The notes under the pieces were generated by a model. That model saw only the letters and a program-made list of their open reading frames with translations, was not told where the DNA came from and ran no database searches. A stretch of DNA of 64,000 nt from Thiofilum sp. (GTDB taxonomy: Bacteria > Pseudomonadota > Gammaproteobacteria > Thiotrichales > Thiotrichaceae), in NCBI RefSeq assembly GCF_016711335.1, contig NZ_JADJTF010000001.1:3348001-3412000 (forward strand). The letters run 5' to 3'. Positions 48,801-57,693 of the stretch are shown piece by piece. The position numbers and the translations under genes are program-made. Position 1 is the first letter of the stretch. Each line of letters begins with the position of its first letter.

Positions 48801-49604
48801 AGCCGAGACTAAAGCACCAGAAATGCGTGACATTTCTTCAATAAAGGGGCGCATTTTATCCGGTCCCCACGCACAGTTCAGACCATAAGACAGCGCACCG
48901 GAATGAGACAGCGAGTTATAAAATGCTTCCGTCGTTTGTCCGGTTAAACCCCGCCCTGATGCATCCGTAATAGTCACCGAAATCATAATCGGTAGCTCAA
49001 TACTCAGCTCATCAAACACTTGCTTAACCGCAAAGACGGCTGCTTTAGCATTGAGGGTATCGAATATGGTTTCCACCATAATAATATCCGCACCGCCTGC
49101 TATTAAGCCGCGCGTGGCTTCTTTGTAGTTCTCTACTAATTCATCAAAGGTGGTATTACGATGCCCCGGATCATCGACTTTAGTCGATACCCCAGCCGAG
49201 CGTCCGGTAGGACCTAAAATACCGGCGACAAAGCGGGGTTTGTCAGGCGTACTGTATTGATCCGCTACGGAGCGGGCTAATTTAGCCGCTTCGAGATTCA
49301 ACTCATACGCTAACTCCTCCATAGCATAATCGTGCATCGATACACGCGTGGAGTTAAAGGTACAGGTTTCTAAAATATCCGCACCCGCCTCCATATACTG
49401 ACTATGAATCTCACGAATCACTTCGGGCTTGGTCAGAACCAACAGATCATTATTGCCCTTGACATCCTTATGCCAATCCTTAAAACGCGCACCGCGATAA
49501 TCCTCTTCTTGTAGTTTATAGCGTTGGATCATCGTTCCCATCGCACCATCGAGAATGAGGATACGTTGTGAGAGGGCGTTTTTCAGAGCTTCTATGCGAG
49601 TCAT
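45813..49604 (-). CDS. metH: Cobalamin-dependent methionine synthase
   Basis: The enzyme moves a methyl group from methyltetrahydrofolate to homocysteine via methylcobalamin. The 1263 residues contain, in order, the homocysteine domain ([12 protein letters not shown]; zinc ligands in GLNCAWGP and [12 protein letters not shown]), the folate domain ([20 protein letters not shown]), the cobalamin domain ([17 protein letters not shown] with the B12-coordinating His) and the reactivation domain ([29 protein letters not shown]). Two short peptides in the C-terminal part are encoded by palindromic repeat sequences inserted in frame (46337-46374, 46743-46822). I see no cobalamin riboswitch in the 250 bp upstream. 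Single-gene unit. Confidence 0.97.
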   Translation of the reverse strand: MTRIEALKNALSQRILILDGAMGTMIQRYKLQEEDYRGARFKDWHKDVKGNNDLLVLTKPEVIREIHSQYMEAGADILETCTFNSTRVSMHDYAMEELAYELNLEAAKLARSVADQYSTPDKPRFVAGILGPTGRSAGVSTKVDDPGHRNTTFDELVENYKEATRGLIAGGADIIMVETIFDTLNAKAAVFAVKQVFDELSIELPIMISVTITDASGRGLTGQTTEAFYNSLSHSGALSYGLNCAWGPDKMRPFIEEMSRISGALVSAHPNAGLPNEMGEYDMTPEQMAGYIQEWAEKGFLNIVGGCCGSSPAHIKAIAEIVKPYAPRPIPTIEPQLRLSGLEPFNVSKNSLFVNVGERTNVTGSAKFKRLIKDGQYTEALEVALEQVEGGAQVIDVNMDEGLLDAEKEMTRFLNLIASEPDIARVPVMVDSSKWDVIEAGLKCIQGKGIVNSISMKEGEAKFIEQANLVRRYGAAVIVMAFDEKGQADTKERKIEICSRAYKILTEQVGFPPEDIIFDPNIFAVATGIDEHNNYAVDFIEATRWIRQNLPHAHVSGGVSNVSFSFRGNNPVREAIHSVFLYHAIQAGMDMGIVNASQMAVYDDIPLELRNAVEDVILNRDAGATERLLDIAPKYKGDGATEVKKEDLEWRSWPVEKRLEHALVKGIDAYVDEDTEAARVTLGKPLLVIEGPLMDGMNVVGDLFGAGKMFLPQVVKSARVMKKAVAYLDPFMAAEKEGTDIQANGKILMATVKGDVHDIGKNIVGVVLQCNNYEVIDLGVMVPAEKILQVARDENVDIIGLSGLITPSLDEMVHMAKEMQRQGFQIPLMIGGATTSKIHTAVKIEPQYHNDMVVYVPDASRAVGVASNLLSKEIKPNYVAELRAEYDQVRVKRAANQTERKLISLTDARANGFKGDWDNYVPPKPKMLSPTHNPSPTGGQTLTPVPSPEMGEGGKNILVFDDYPLDELVERIDWTPFFRSWELAGRYPDILTDEVVGIEATKLFAEAKVMLAKMVSEKWIQAKAIVGFFPANAVGDDTELYTDESRTQVLTTLHHLRMQMDRNAQQPNYSLGDFIAPKNPSQSPLIKGEAQADWIGAFAVSTGFGIESHLAAFRAANDDYSAIMLEALCDRLAEALAERLHERVRKEFWGYAADEVLDNDALIAEKYQGIRPAPGYPACPDHTEKATLWSLLDVEKRIGIKITESFAMYPAASVSGWYFSHPESRYFGIGRIARDQVEDYAKRKGMAVEEAEKWLSPVLGYEF
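46337..46374 (-). repeat. Short palindromic repeat inserted in frame in metH (second site)
   Basis: The DNA encodes [13 protein letters not shown] inside the reactivation domain of MetH, replacing a short loop (other MetH proteins go from DFIAPK directly to a few residues and then DWIGAFAVS). It contains CTCCCTTGATAAGGGGAG, an imperfect palindrome. NPSQSPL.KGE-type peptides are typical translations of dispersed intergenic repeats. Confidence 0.65.
46743..46822 (-). repeat. G-rich repeat pair inserted in frame in metH (first site)
   Basis: The plus strand reads as two related G-runs, including GGGAGAGGGGACGGGGGTGAGGG and GGGGGAGGGGTTATGGGTGGGGG (each abbreviated from a longer run). Translated, it gives [12 protein letters not shown] and [14 protein letters not shown], the characteristic peptide of widespread intergenic repeats. 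It lies in the linker before the MetH reactivation domain (between NYVPPKPK and ILVFDDYP), so the enzyme tolerates about 25 extra residues. Confidence 0.75.
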
Positions 49605-49768
49605 GGCAATTATTTAATGTGGTTTAAAACAAGGGGGCTATCCTAACAGAGTCGACACTTGAGGATAAGTATTAAAATCGGCTCTTAAGACTTAGATAGC
49701 AACTATTCAGGCTGTTTTGCAATAAGCAAAAAACTGTTAAGGAGCTTTATTACTTGATAAAAAAACAG

Positions 49769-49814
49769 GGAGAGAATAAGCATCGCCTGAAATTTTGCCA
49801 CAAAGCAGCTCTCC
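49769..49814 (-). terminator. Possible terminator after the eCIS tail fibre gene
   Basis: GGAGAG (49769-49774) pairs with CTCTCC (49809-49814) across a long loop with some inner pairing; on the minus strand a seven-T run follows (49765-49759). It lies 45 bp beyond the fibre stop codon and would end the contractile-injection operon. The large loop makes this uncertain. Confidence 0.4.
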
Positions 49815-49858
49815 ACAATGAAAAATAGCTGAGAACTACTGAAAATATTTCTTTATGG

Positions 49859-51592
49859 TTAATTTTTAGATGGTGTTAGCAACGCAGTCATTTTGTCCTG
49901 TAACTGCTCAATCATCTTCTGTTGCTCCTGCACTACCTTGGTCAACGCCGCAACAATATGATTCATGTATATCGCACTGTGATCTTGGGTAGTGACCTCA
50001 TCCGGTGCATCTTCAGCAATGAACCCCATGCTCAATGTATCGCTGGTCGTGTATCGAAAAGAAACAGGAGTCAGGTTATTCAGTATATTTTTTGCCATTA
50101 CACCGCCCATCGCCCTAATATCCTTTTTGATATTTCTGGAAGATTGAACTAACTGCCCTTTCTGACGCACATCTCCATCAACATCTAAATTTTTAGTAAT
50201 ATGAACGTTGCCGATAAATACGCCTGCCTTACCATTATCGCCCTTATGCTCTCCCCAAACACCCGCTCCGGTACTATTTGGGTTAAGTTGGATACCTGCC
50301 ACTGCTGCAAACCAATCGGAATTTGTCTCTCCATGCACTGCTTCACCACCTTGACTGACGGCATATATAGCTGCGGGATTAGACTTGGGCGGTCTATCTG
50401 GCTCAATGCCAAAACTTTCTGCTCGTAGCGCAATACCCTTTGCGCTTTTAAAATAGCCACCCATTCCTTTTCCTTTATGCTCAGCCCAAATGCCCGAATG
50501 AGGACTATTTTCGTTATTATGAATACAGGCTAAAGCCGAGTAATGTTCAGCATTTGTTTCAGCACGAACAGCCTCACCTGCTGCACTGGTTGCTTTAATA
50601 GCGATGGGATTGGGTTTAAAAATTGCTGCCACATCTATCGGAAATGGTCGAATTGCTCTAATAGCCTCACCAAATGATGATTCATTAAACAGTCTACCTA
50701 TAACACCGAAGTGATCACTGCTACTTGCCGATGAAGGGGTATCTGTAGCTCGGATAGGTGTTGTTATTGTGTCAAGTCCACCCTGAGTCACTGACTCAAC
50801 CAACAATGTCGGATTCCATGATTCATTTTTACAATAAACTGCACTACCTTTTTTACTTGCGAAATAGCCAGCAAATCCTTTTCCATTCACTTCAGCTTGG
50901 ATAGCTGCACCGTCACCATCGAGGTTAAATTGCTTCGCAGAAATTACAGGAGCTTTTTCTGAATTCGACTCAGCTTGAATGACGGTAGAGTGCTTCGCGT
51001 TTGGAGTAGAAACTTTAATGACTGGAGTATTTTCACTTTGAGACAGTAAATCAAGACTCGTGATAGGCTTTATTTCTGGAAAGTTGATGATTCTACTTTT
51101 TATTTTTGCAATCACTTTTTTTGACTGATCAATAGAAAGCTTGTCATCTGTAAGCTTTATTTCTCCCAGAAAAATACCGACACCATTCTCTGTTATATCC
51201 AATAATAACTCAGCTTGCTCCTTAATGAACTTATCATTTCCGTTAATATTTTGCTCAGACTCTTTATGTTTTACAAATACAAATACAGAAGCAGGTTTTT
51301 TTTCTGATTCAAATGTAAGTGGTATTTTCTTATCCGCATCAATGACAATCTCATTACCCTCTCTATCAATAGCAAATCCACCTTTAATAGATACAGTAAC
51401 ACTCAAAGTAAATTTTTCTGGATTAGTAGCTTCAGTTATGCCAGGATTTGAAAGAGTAATACCAAATCCATCCAAAACCCCATAATCAAAAATTTGCTTA
51501 TTAATTGCTCGCCTCATTTGAATATGATATTTTTGATCTCGGTCTAAATCTGTTTTTCCGAAATTATTTAGCTTGTAAATCGCACGTTCCAT
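49859..51592 (-). CDS. eCIS tail fibre with C-terminal S74-type intramolecular chaperone
   Basis: A 577-residue fibre from the ATG at 51592 (GAGG eight bases upstream). The N-terminus (AINKQIFDYGVLDGFGITLS) is of the type that attaches fibres to a baseplate. The middle shows repeated units with AIKATSAAGEAVRAETN and AIYAVSQGGEAVHGETN, each followed by GIWAEHKG or GVWGEHKG and a GxF turn, suggesting a trimeric beta-helical shaft. The last ~100 residues hold SSRNIKKDIRAMGG, TPVSFRYT and MGFIAEDAPDEV, the S74 autoproteolytic chaperone pattern with its Ser and Lys. The end is a coiled coil. Last gene of the operon; probably binds the target cell. Confidence 0.85.
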   Translation of the reverse strand: MERAIYKLNNFGKTDLDRDQKYHIQMRRAINKQIFDYGVLDGFGITLSNPGITEATNPEKFTLSVTVSIKGGFAIDREGNEIVIDADKKIPLTFESEKKPASVFVFVKHKESEQNINGNDKFIKEQAELLLDITENGVGIFLGEIKLTDDKLSIDQSKKVIAKIKSRIINFPEIKPITSLDLLSQSENTPVIKVSTPNAKHSTVIQAESNSEKAPVISAKQFNLDGDGAAIQAEVNGKGFAGYFASKKGSAVYCKNESWNPTLLVESVTQGGLDTITTPIRATDTPSSASSSDHFGVIGRLFNESSFGEAIRAIRPFPIDVAAIFKPNPIAIKATSAAGEAVRAETNAEHYSALACIHNNENSPHSGIWAEHKGKGMGGYFKSAKGIALRAESFGIEPDRPPKSNPAAIYAVSQGGEAVHGETNSDWFAAVAGIQLNPNSTGAGVWGEHKGDNGKAGVFIGNVHITKNLDVDGDVRQKGQLVQSSRNIKKDIRAMGGVMAKNILNNLTPVSFRYTTSDTLSMGFIAEDAPDEVTTQDHSAIYMNHIVAALTKVVQEQQKMIEQLQDKMTALLTPSKN

Positions 51593-51602
51593 AACAATAC
51601 CC

Positions 51603-51956
51603 TCACTTAAATTCAATAGAAAACTGGGTAAAAGCTGGCACAATCTCTTTAAGTAGATGACTTACCTTTTCTTTTTCATCCTCTAGTGATTGAGGCAGAT
51701 TAATCACAAGTGAAAAGTCTTCATCTTTTTTAGTTGTAATAGCAATAGCACTTCTATCTATACTGTTATTCCATGATTTCAAATAACTGATATAATTTTG
51801 ATTCGCTGCCAAGTCGAGTCTGGATAACTGATCAATAGCCTCCAACAGCTCATGATTTTTCTTATCCAATAGACTTAAAAATTCCATAAGAATCCTATCC
51901 TCTTGGAGAAAGCTAGGAATGTAATAAGAAAGATTTTGATGTTCATCTGAAATCAT
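51603..51956 (-). CDS. Small eCIS protein, possibly a reduced tail protein I
   Basis: A 117-residue protein from the ATG at 51956, which has GAAGG nine bases upstream. The segment YYIPSFLQEDRILMEFLSLL, then DLAANQNYISYLKSWNN, has the look of the N-terminal part of P2 gpI-like proteins that join fibre to baseplate wedge, but the match is weak and the protein is short. It lies between the second baseplate gene (stop two bases upstream of its ATG) and the fibre gene. Composition is AT-rich like its neighbours. I am not sure of the family. Confidence 0.6.
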   Translation of the reverse strand: MISDEHQNLSYYIPSFLQEDRILMEFLSLLDKKNHELLEAIDQLSRLDLAANQNYISYLKSWNNSIDRSAIAITTKKDEDFSLVINLPQSLEDEKEKVSHLLKEIVPAFTQFSIEFK

Positions 51957-51957
51957 T

Positions 51958-52896
51958 TTAATAGCCTTCAAGATTAATAGTTAATTCTTTTACATCTAGC
52001 ACATCATCCTTTTCCATTTTCACTCCATAAACACCTGTTTGTATACTTCCACCCCCAACAAATAAATAGCGACCTAAATCATCATCATTATTATTGAGTA
52101 AAAATTTAGCTCCATCCGTCGTAGGATTATAAATAGAATTTACAAATTTCACACTAGGGAAACTTTCTAAAAAAGCATATATATCTTTAAAGTAAACATT
52201 TGCACCTATTCTCCAGCCACGCCCATCATGCCAGCCAAACTCTGGGTCAAAAAAGTTTTTAAGTGCTTCCTCCAAATGTTTTTTTTCATTAACCACATCA
52301 AAACCTGCCACTAATCCTACCGTGATTTCAATGTTGACTGCTACCAATGCAATAGATTTCACATGAATAAAAATTCCTGAGATAGCCCTTGCTTGCATGG
52401 CTTCTTCCAGTTCTTGCAAATAAGAATGTGTCCCTTCTGAATCAACCGTTAAATCTTTCCCGTTCTTCAGGCATATCACGACCTCAAAAGCATTGGAAAC
52501 TTTATCATCTAAGCGTATTGTCGTTTGTACTACCTTAATTTTCTCAGTCGTTTGCGCTGTGATAATTTGTGTTAATACTTTATCACAATCATCCAGTGTC
52601 ACTATGGATTGTATTTGTCGGTAGGCTGTTAGCGTTTGATAGGTTCTTGTCTGTAAATCGGAAGCCTCATTGTTATTCCCCAATAACCGGAGAAATCCAG
52701 CATACGTATCATCGCCCAGTTGGTCAGTTTGATAAATCAATGCTTCAGTCACCAATGCAAAGGCTTCCAACACAGTGATACCAATATCACTAGGGTTGTG
52801 GTCAGTCCAATGCGGAGCGAGCGCGGGTATCATACTGCGTGCTTCCTGCATGAGTTGCGTAAAATCTTTATCATCTAATTGAGGTAAAAAAGCACT
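51958..52896 (-). CDS. Baseplate protein, gp6/J-like (eCIS), second copy
   Basis: A 312-residue baseplate wedge protein from the ATG at 52896 (frame open to 52944). The N-terminus FLPQLDDKDFTQLMQEARSM, then WTDHNPSDIGITVLEAFALV, and a conserved QTDQLGDDTYAGFLRLLG are characteristic of phage and eCIS J/gp6-type wedge proteins. The C-terminal half, GANVYFKDIYAFLESFPSV, matches the end of the family. It lies next to the larger J-like protein; the pair would form the wedge heterodimer around the hub. Confidence 0.8.
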   Translation of the reverse strand, partial: SAFLPQLDDKDFTQLMQEARSMIPALAPHWTDHNPSDIGITVLEAFALVTEALIYQTDQLGDDTYAGFLRLLGNNNEASDLQTRTYQTLTAYRQIQSIVTLDDCDKVLTQIITAQTTEKIKVVQTTIRLDDKVSNAFEVVICLKNGKDLTVDSEGTHSYLQELEEAMQARAISGIFIHVKSIALVAVNIEITVGLVAGFDVVNEKKHLEEALKNFFDPEFGWHDGRGWRIGANVYFKDIYAFLESFPSVKFVNSIYNPTTDGAKFLLNNNDDDLGRYLFVGGGSIQTGVYGVKMEKDDVLDVKELTINLEGY

Positions 52897-52904
52897 CATA
52901 TTTA

Positions 52905-54794
52905 TTAACTCTCGCTTGTAATAACGTGCGATGAATGACTGCAAATAATGAAACTCTTATTGCCAAGAGTAATTTCACCATCTAGATTGTTAAACTGAAT
53001 TTTCTTGATATTGATCTCAACTGAACGCAACAAAAAATAAATATCTGAAATACTCGGTACTTCACCGACATTCCAACCATTGCCCTTGTTTCCATATAAG
53101 GGGTGTAGAAAATCAAACAATTTCTTATTGATTACTTGCTTAGTTTGTTCTAATACATCGCCTGCCAAAGCAACTCTTACAGTTACAGGTAGATAATCAA
53201 TACCCAAGACATGCACAGATACATTCGGAAACGTCCGTTGTAGTAAATAGTCTTGTACCTGTTTTATTAGTCGCAAAGTAGGTTGAGGTTGTAGGTCTTG
53301 TGAGTGGGGCATAATCCATACACTTAATTGCCCACCTTTTTCAGTAGTGCTATCACTGCCCTTACGCAAATCCAATAGCGGGAAGCATTTGGCAAAGGCA
53401 ATTTCTGGTGAGGCGAGTTTGGCAATCTCTTCAAAATCACGTGCAGTTACCGCACGATCACGATGACGCATGATGCTGTGAGCACGTTGCATAAAATCAG
53501 CTAAGGATTCTGTTGCCACGCCACCGTATGCACCGGATCGGTTGACGACCTTACTAACAAAAGGTGAACTGAGCATCATATCTTGAAGTGAATGAGGCTG
53601 GATATTGCCCTGCTTGCCCTGTGTCACTTGATAGCGCAATAAACGGATATTACGCACCCCAGCGGGTGGAATCATACCTTGTTGACCATCACCAAAAAAC
53701 ACCAAACCTTTATTGCTATCCAAGATGTAATGACGATCACTGGCTAAAGAAGCACGAAAATCAATAACCGCTGTCCATGTTGTCCACTGTTGGGGCAAAT
53801 TGGGATCACCTACCCGCTGTTCCAGCACTTCCAACTGTTGTCCGGGTAGCAGCGAGGCTCGTTGAGTTTGGAAGATTTGCTCTGCCGTACCATTGCTTGA
53901 GCCTAGTATTTCGCTGTTAATGGTTTCCTGCTGGGTAGCGGGAACGGTATTTGTACTTATCCAACGAATGTGCGGTTTAAGTGACGGTACAACAGTATCC
54001 TTTTCTTTTATCGTGCAGTTTAACCACAAGCGATGCTCTTTTTCCCCAAACAGCGGTAATGGTGTTACTTCGCTTGCCAACTCAAGGATAATCATGCCTG
54101 ACTGGGTTAGCCCTTGGGTTTGGTCATCCAGAACACTTACTGGTCTGTTTTCTGATGCTGCAATCAGCGGCTGATAAACCATGTTCACCTCCAACTGACG
54201 TTGGGGGATTTCAGTTAAGCGCAGTTCAGGTTCATAACACAAATCCTCCAACTCGACATACACACTCAATTGTGTACCCTGCCAGCCCTGTACCGCAAAA
54301 CCCAAATCAAACGATCCAGATTGCGATACATCGTTTGCCAATTCTTGTCCTGCATCAAACAATGGAGACACTGAGTCATTATGATTAAAACGGATTTTCT
54401 GCAATTGTACTGGGGTCAACCACAAATCCTGATCAGTTTCAAACACCAAGGGTACAGCACTATCGAGAGGCGGAGGCGCAGTCACTTGTGTAGCAGCGGG
54501 AATCAATACCCCTTTACCAGTAAATTTATGCGGTACAAATGTGACTGGAACGTGTGCAGGGCGTGCAGATAAGGGGGCATATCCCAGTAAAGACAAAAAA
54601 GCCAGAAATTGTTTTTCCGGGATGCGGTTAATGCGCTCAATCACTTGCCCACAAAAATAGGCAAAAATATCAATCAGAGCACGACTCACTTCACCGCCAC
54701 TGTTTCCGTTTTCAGAGTTCCAACCGGCTTGACGTAAGACAGCCTGAGCAATATCTGGAGCGGTTCTGGTATCAACAATAGGTGGTTTAATCAT
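52905..54794 (-). CDS. Putative baseplate assembly protein (J-like, eCIS)
   Basis: A 629-residue baseplate wedge component. The N-terminus has RALIDIFAYFCGQVIERINR and LAFLSLLGYAPLSARPAHVP; the central part GLVFFGDGQQGMIPPAGVRN and RYQVTQGKQGNI, then VTARDFEEIAKLASPEIAFA, are the baseplate J signature. Homologues in Afp/PVC particles form the outer wedges that hold fibres and trigger contraction. It overlaps the gp25 gene by four bases. Confidence 0.9.
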   Translation of the reverse strand: MIKPPIVDTRTAPDIAQAVLRQAGWNSENGNSGGEVSRALIDIFAYFCGQVIERINRIPEKQFLAFLSLLGYAPLSARPAHVPVTFVPHKFTGKGVLIPAATQVTAPPPLDSAVPLVFETDQDLWLTPVQLQKIRFNHNDSVSPLFDAGQELANDVSQSGSFDLGFAVQGWQGTQLSVYVELEDLCYEPELRLTEIPQRQLEVNMVYQPLIAASENRPVSVLDDQTQGLTQSGMIILELASEVTPLPLFGEKEHRLWLNCTIKEKDTVVPSLKPHIRWISTNTVPATQQETINSEILGSSNGTAEQIFQTQRASLLPGQQLEVLEQRVGDPNLPQQWTTWTAVIDFRASLASDRHYILDSNKGLVFFGDGQQGMIPPAGVRNIRLLRYQVTQGKQGNIQPHSLQDMMLSSPFVSKVVNRSGAYGGVATESLADFMQRAHSIMRHRDRAVTARDFEEIAKLASPEIAFAKCFPLLDLRKGSDSTTEKGGQLSVWIMPHSQDLQPQPTLRLIKQVQDYLLQRTFPNVSVHVLGIDYLPVTVRVALAGDVLEQTKQVINKKLFDFLHPLYGNKGNGWNVGEVPSISDIYFLLRSVEINIKKIQFNNLDGEITLGNKSFIICSHSSHVITSES

Positions 54795-55207
54795 CCTGTG
54801 TGACCCCGCTCAAGGTAAAAAGGAAAAACCAGATTGAATTCTGTGTCGGTGGCACGAATACGGTAATGAATGTCAATCAGCAGGGTATTCATCTCACCCT
54901 GTTGTGTTTGCCAACGGGTATTCACTGTCAGCAAATCAATGCGAGGTTCAAAACGCAGCAAACTTTCCTTAACCTGTTCTTGTGCCAAAATCGCAGTCAC
55001 CGGGCTTAAAGGCTCAAATGCCAGCTTATTCAGATTTGCCCCAAACTCTGGGCGCATCACCCGCTCCCCGTGATTGGTTTGCAAAATACTCAGGATCGAC
55101 TGTTGCACCTGCGCTTCCGCTGCATTCATCGCAAACTCACCATTGACTAGCCGCAAGGGAAATGCCAACCCCTGACCCAAAAATGCTTGCTGTTGTGCGG
55201 GTTGCAT
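54791..55207 (-). CDS. gp25/GPW baseplate wedge protein (eCIS)
   Basis: A 138-residue lysozyme-like-fold wedge protein that nucleates the sheath on the baseplate. QQSILSILQTNHGERVMRPE followed by FGANL contains the family's R-P-x-F-G motif; then QEQVKESLLRFEPRIDLL. The ATG at 55207 has AGGAG seven bases upstream; the frame extends 17 codons further without a ribosome site. Confidence 0.92.
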   Translation of the reverse strand: MQPAQQQAFLGQGLAFPLRLVNGEFAMNAAEAQVQQSILSILQTNHGERVMRPEFGANLNKLAFEPLSPVTAILAQEQVKESLLRFEPRIDLLTVNTRWQTQQGEMNTLLIDIHYRIRATDTEFNLVFPFYLERGHTG

Positions 55208-55217
55208 CGTTGTTCTC

Positions 55218-55505
55218 CTAATCACCAAAAAATACGGAGGGTTGTGGCTCCGTTCCAATCACATTCCCACTACCGACACTAACGGGTGGCGGCGGACATA
55301 CCCACTTAACCGGATCACCCACCCGCAAAGCAGGAAAGCCATTAATGAACACACGGTTACTTCCCTGCGTAATATTAACCCCATCCAAACCAGCAACCGC
55401 CGCTTTTGCGTTTCCAATCAGTACCGTAGGGCTAAGTGTGATAATAGTCGGTTGACATGGACTCGGTAATTTATCTTGCTCTGTTGCTGCTGCTTTGCCT
55501 GCCAT
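55218..55505 (-). CDS. PAAR-type spike tip protein (eCIS)
   Basis: About 95 residues. The PAAR-like fold shows as TVLIGNAKAAVAGLDGV, VFINGFPALRVGDPV and a Pro/Cys-rich turn WVCPPPPVSVGSGNVI. Such proteins cap the spike trimer with a sharp point and can carry effectors. I chose the ATG at 55505 (GAGG nine bases upstream); the ATG at 55511 is also possible. It lies between gpV and gp25 genes. Confidence 0.85.
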   Translation of the reverse strand: MAGKAAATEQDKLPSPCQPTIITLSPTVLIGNAKAAVAGLDGVNITQGSNRVFINGFPALRVGDPVKWVCPPPPVSVGSGNVIGTEPQPSVFFGD

Positions 55506-55516
55506 ACTCATCAACC

Positions 55517-55912
55517 TCAATTCAAATGTATCTGTGTGCCTTTGATCGTGGTATTACCTGTCTCAGCCGTGATACTAACGCTATCCGAGGCGGCAATTTC
55601 AATCGTCTTTGCTTCCAGCTTGATGGTATCGGCTTTTAGTACCAAGGTTCCCTTAGCCTCTGCATCAGGTTGCCACAGACTGCCTAAAATAATCGGAAAG
55701 GATGGCTCACCCTGATCAAAACCCACCACCACCCGGTCATTCTCTTGCGGCAGATAGTGCATAAACTGATCCTGACTGGCTAACGGCACGCAAAGGCTAG
55801 CTAATAACTCAATAGGCTGGGGGGTTAATAAACGCACCCGCAAACGCCCCTTTACGTCGGGGGTAGCGTCCGTCACGACTGCTTGATAAATACCGAATAA
55901 AAGCTGACTCAT
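55517..55912 (-). CDS. Spike protein gpV-like (OB-fold plus beta-needle, eCIS)
   Basis: A 131-residue protein with an OB-fold (MSQLLFGIYQAVVTDATPDV then KGRLRVRLLTP) and QENDRVVVGFDQGEPSFPII, the gp5/VgrG-type signature. The C-terminal part (KADTIKLEAKTIEIAASDSV) is the repeating beta-prism needle. It forms the spike beneath the hub; gpD and gpV are separate genes here, unlike fused VgrG. Gap to the gpD gene is 11 bp. Confidence 0.9.
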   Translation of the reverse strand: MSQLLFGIYQAVVTDATPDVKGRLRVRLLTPQPIELLASLCVPLASQDQFMHYLPQENDRVVVGFDQGEPSFPIILGSLWQPDAEAKGTLVLKADTIKLEAKTIEIAASDSVSITAETGNTTIKGTQIHLN

Positions 55913-55923
55913 CCAAAAACTCC

Positions 55924-57036
55924 TTAATTGAGTGGTTGCCCCGATGTATCCAGTTGTAAAGTGAAATTGGTGATATAACCGCTGCTATTGAACGTATGTG
56001 TCGCCTGCATTACTTTATAAGCACTATCAATATCAGTATCAAATTGCTTCATTCCCTTAATGGCTACCCGTATTCCCGGTTTTAATTGGGGTTCACCAAT
56101 GCAACTGCCGCTCACCTCCAACAGTTTCTGGAGATTTGCCGCCATGATAGCTTGGGCAATGTGCGTTGGGTCTTGTGCCTCATCCTGAAGCAGCTCCCTA
56201 TGGAGCGTGTCTGCAAACCTTTTACTTGCAATCGCAGCCCGTAACTGATTGGGCAATTTCACTTTTTTTAAAAAAGTGTCCAAATCAACATGAGCCACTG
56301 CATCAACCGCTGAAGGCTGAGCACTTCTCACCTTATAAACCTCCACTTTTTTAACCTGCCCACTGAGGCTCAGGCGCGAAGAAAAACTAATCAGTTTTTT
56401 ACCACGCTCTAGCTCTAATGTCGTCGCGGAATCACGGTGTTGCTTAAAATAGAACTGGTCATTCTCTACCCAAAAAATCAAGCCGGTTTGTTGTTGCAGC
56501 CTTTGAAAAAAGGCTAATGCTGTCATACCTTTTAAAGGCAAAGGTTGCTGTATTTTTTGATTATGGGCTGGGGGGATCTCTATCCTCGTTGGTTTTAGCC
56601 CCACTTTCTCTGCCAAGGTTTGAATTATGGTGGCAGGATTTTCACTCTCCTTGAAATCCATCCATTGCTCTTGTTGACTGGCATAATGCAACTTGTCAAA
56701 ACCATCAATTTTAAGGCGTAGACCACCTTCTTCATCCAAGTCAACGCCAATAGCGGTCACTTCGCCCACTATCAGCGTCGTCAAGTTCGCCATACCGACA
56801 TAACCAAAGGCAATTTCCAACTTTTTACCCAAAGCAAACGGTGAATCAGTACTCTCAAAATAACGAAAATCAGGATCATTAATCTGGAGATGAAACGAAC
56901 ACGGTGCATTGAGTACCTGTGTGATGCTTAGATCAAGCACGGATCGCGTCTCGGCGGGTGACAGTAAACGATCAGCACTTTTTATGCTAAAAATTGGCTT
57001 ATTCAATAAGAGCGGGGTACTAGATAGTGACAACAT
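55924..57036 (-). CDS. Hub protein gpD-like (gp27/VgrG N-terminal, eCIS)
   Basis: A 370-residue late control D/gp27-type hub that connects tube and spike. RSVLDLSITQVLNAPCSFHL, then LEIAFGYVGM and GEVTAIGVDLDEEGGLRLKI, and the middle domain ALAFFQRLQQQTGLIFWVEN are diagnostic. The C-terminal end shows VSGSCIGEPQLKPGIRVAIK, the hub's closing domain. Lies between the LysM protein and gpV genes. Confidence 0.9.
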   Translation of the reverse strand: MLSLSSTPLLLNKPIFSIKSADRLLSPAETRSVLDLSITQVLNAPCSFHLQINDPDFRYFESTDSPFALGKKLEIAFGYVGMANLTTLIVGEVTAIGVDLDEEGGLRLKIDGFDKLHYASQQEQWMDFKESENPATIIQTLAEKVGLKPTRIEIPPAHNQKIQQPLPLKGMTALAFFQRLQQQTGLIFWVENDQFYFKQHRDSATTLELERGKKLISFSSRLSLSGQVKKVEVYKVRSAQPSAVDAVAHVDLDTFLKKVKLPNQLRAAIASKRFADTLHRELLQDEAQDPTHIAQAIMAANLQKLLEVSGSCIGEPQLKPGIRVAIKGMKQFDTDIDSAYKVMQATHTFNSSGYITNFTLQLDTSGQPLN

Positions 57037-57045
57037 ACTGACTGG

Positions 57046-57693
57046 CTAACCTCGTGGAATGGTGAGGCGCATTCCTGCACTCAGCTTTAACGGGTTAAGC
57101 AGCTTGTTCGCCTTGGCAATCTTCCGCCAAGCTGTGGGGTCTTTCAGGTATCTGCCTGCCAAACCCTGCACGGTGTCACTACTGGTCACGGTATGTACGG
57201 TTTGCGCCATTAATGGATAAGCACTGACTACTGCCCCTAATGTCGACTCTACTGCATCATTACCTTTGAACTCCACACTCAGTTTTGCCCGTAACGGCAT
57301 CCCCAAGGCATTAAAATACTCGTAGTGCTGCTGAACACTGGCAAGGTAACAAGGAAATACCAATGTCCCCCACAGTAATAGCAAACGCGGGGGGGCATAA
57401 GTGGTTTTATCCGGGTCAGTCAGGCGCACAATTGGTTGAGTACGCAAACGCACATCCAGCCCATGCTCGGTGGTATCAAAAAACAATTCCATTTTCAGGG
57501 TTTGGACACCGCTACCCACATACTGGAAGACAGATTCTGGCAGACCGGGGATTTTCAACTCGGCAAAATTAGCTGATTTACTGAGTTGGTAATCCGGTGG
57601 ATTGAACATGACCGGAATCACATGCTCCATCACAGAAAGTGGATTCAGCTTCAGCGACTCTTTATTAATAATCAGTGCTTTTACCAAAGCCAT
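57046..57693 (-). CDS. LysM-containing tube-end protein (Afp7/gp53-like, eCIS)
   Basis: A 215-residue baseplate protein. The first ~150 residues (VIPVMFNPPDYQLSKSANFA, then KMELFFDTTEHGLDVR) form the conserved eCIS/phage tube-initiator domain; the final ~50 are a LysM motif (HTVTSSDTVQGLAGRYLKDP, then LSAGMRLTIPRG) that could contact peptidoglycan or hold the hub. It overlaps the upstream unknown gene by one base. Confidence 0.9.
   Translation of the reverse strand: MALVKALIINKESLKLNPLSVMEHVIPVMFNPPDYQLSKSANFAELKIPGLPESVFQYVGSGVQTLKMELFFDTTEHGLDVRLRTQPIVRLTDPDKTTYAPPRLLLLWGTLVFPCYLASVQQHYEYFNALGMPLRAKLSVEFKGNDAVESTLGAVVSAYPLMAQTVHTVTSSDTVQGLAGRYLKDPTAWRKIAKANKLLNPLKLSAGMRLTIPRG

Noticed and set aside
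49605..49858. Cobalamin or SAM riboswitch before metH
   Set aside because: I looked for the B12-box and SAM-riboswitch elements and saw neither; only AT-rich DNA and one hairpin.
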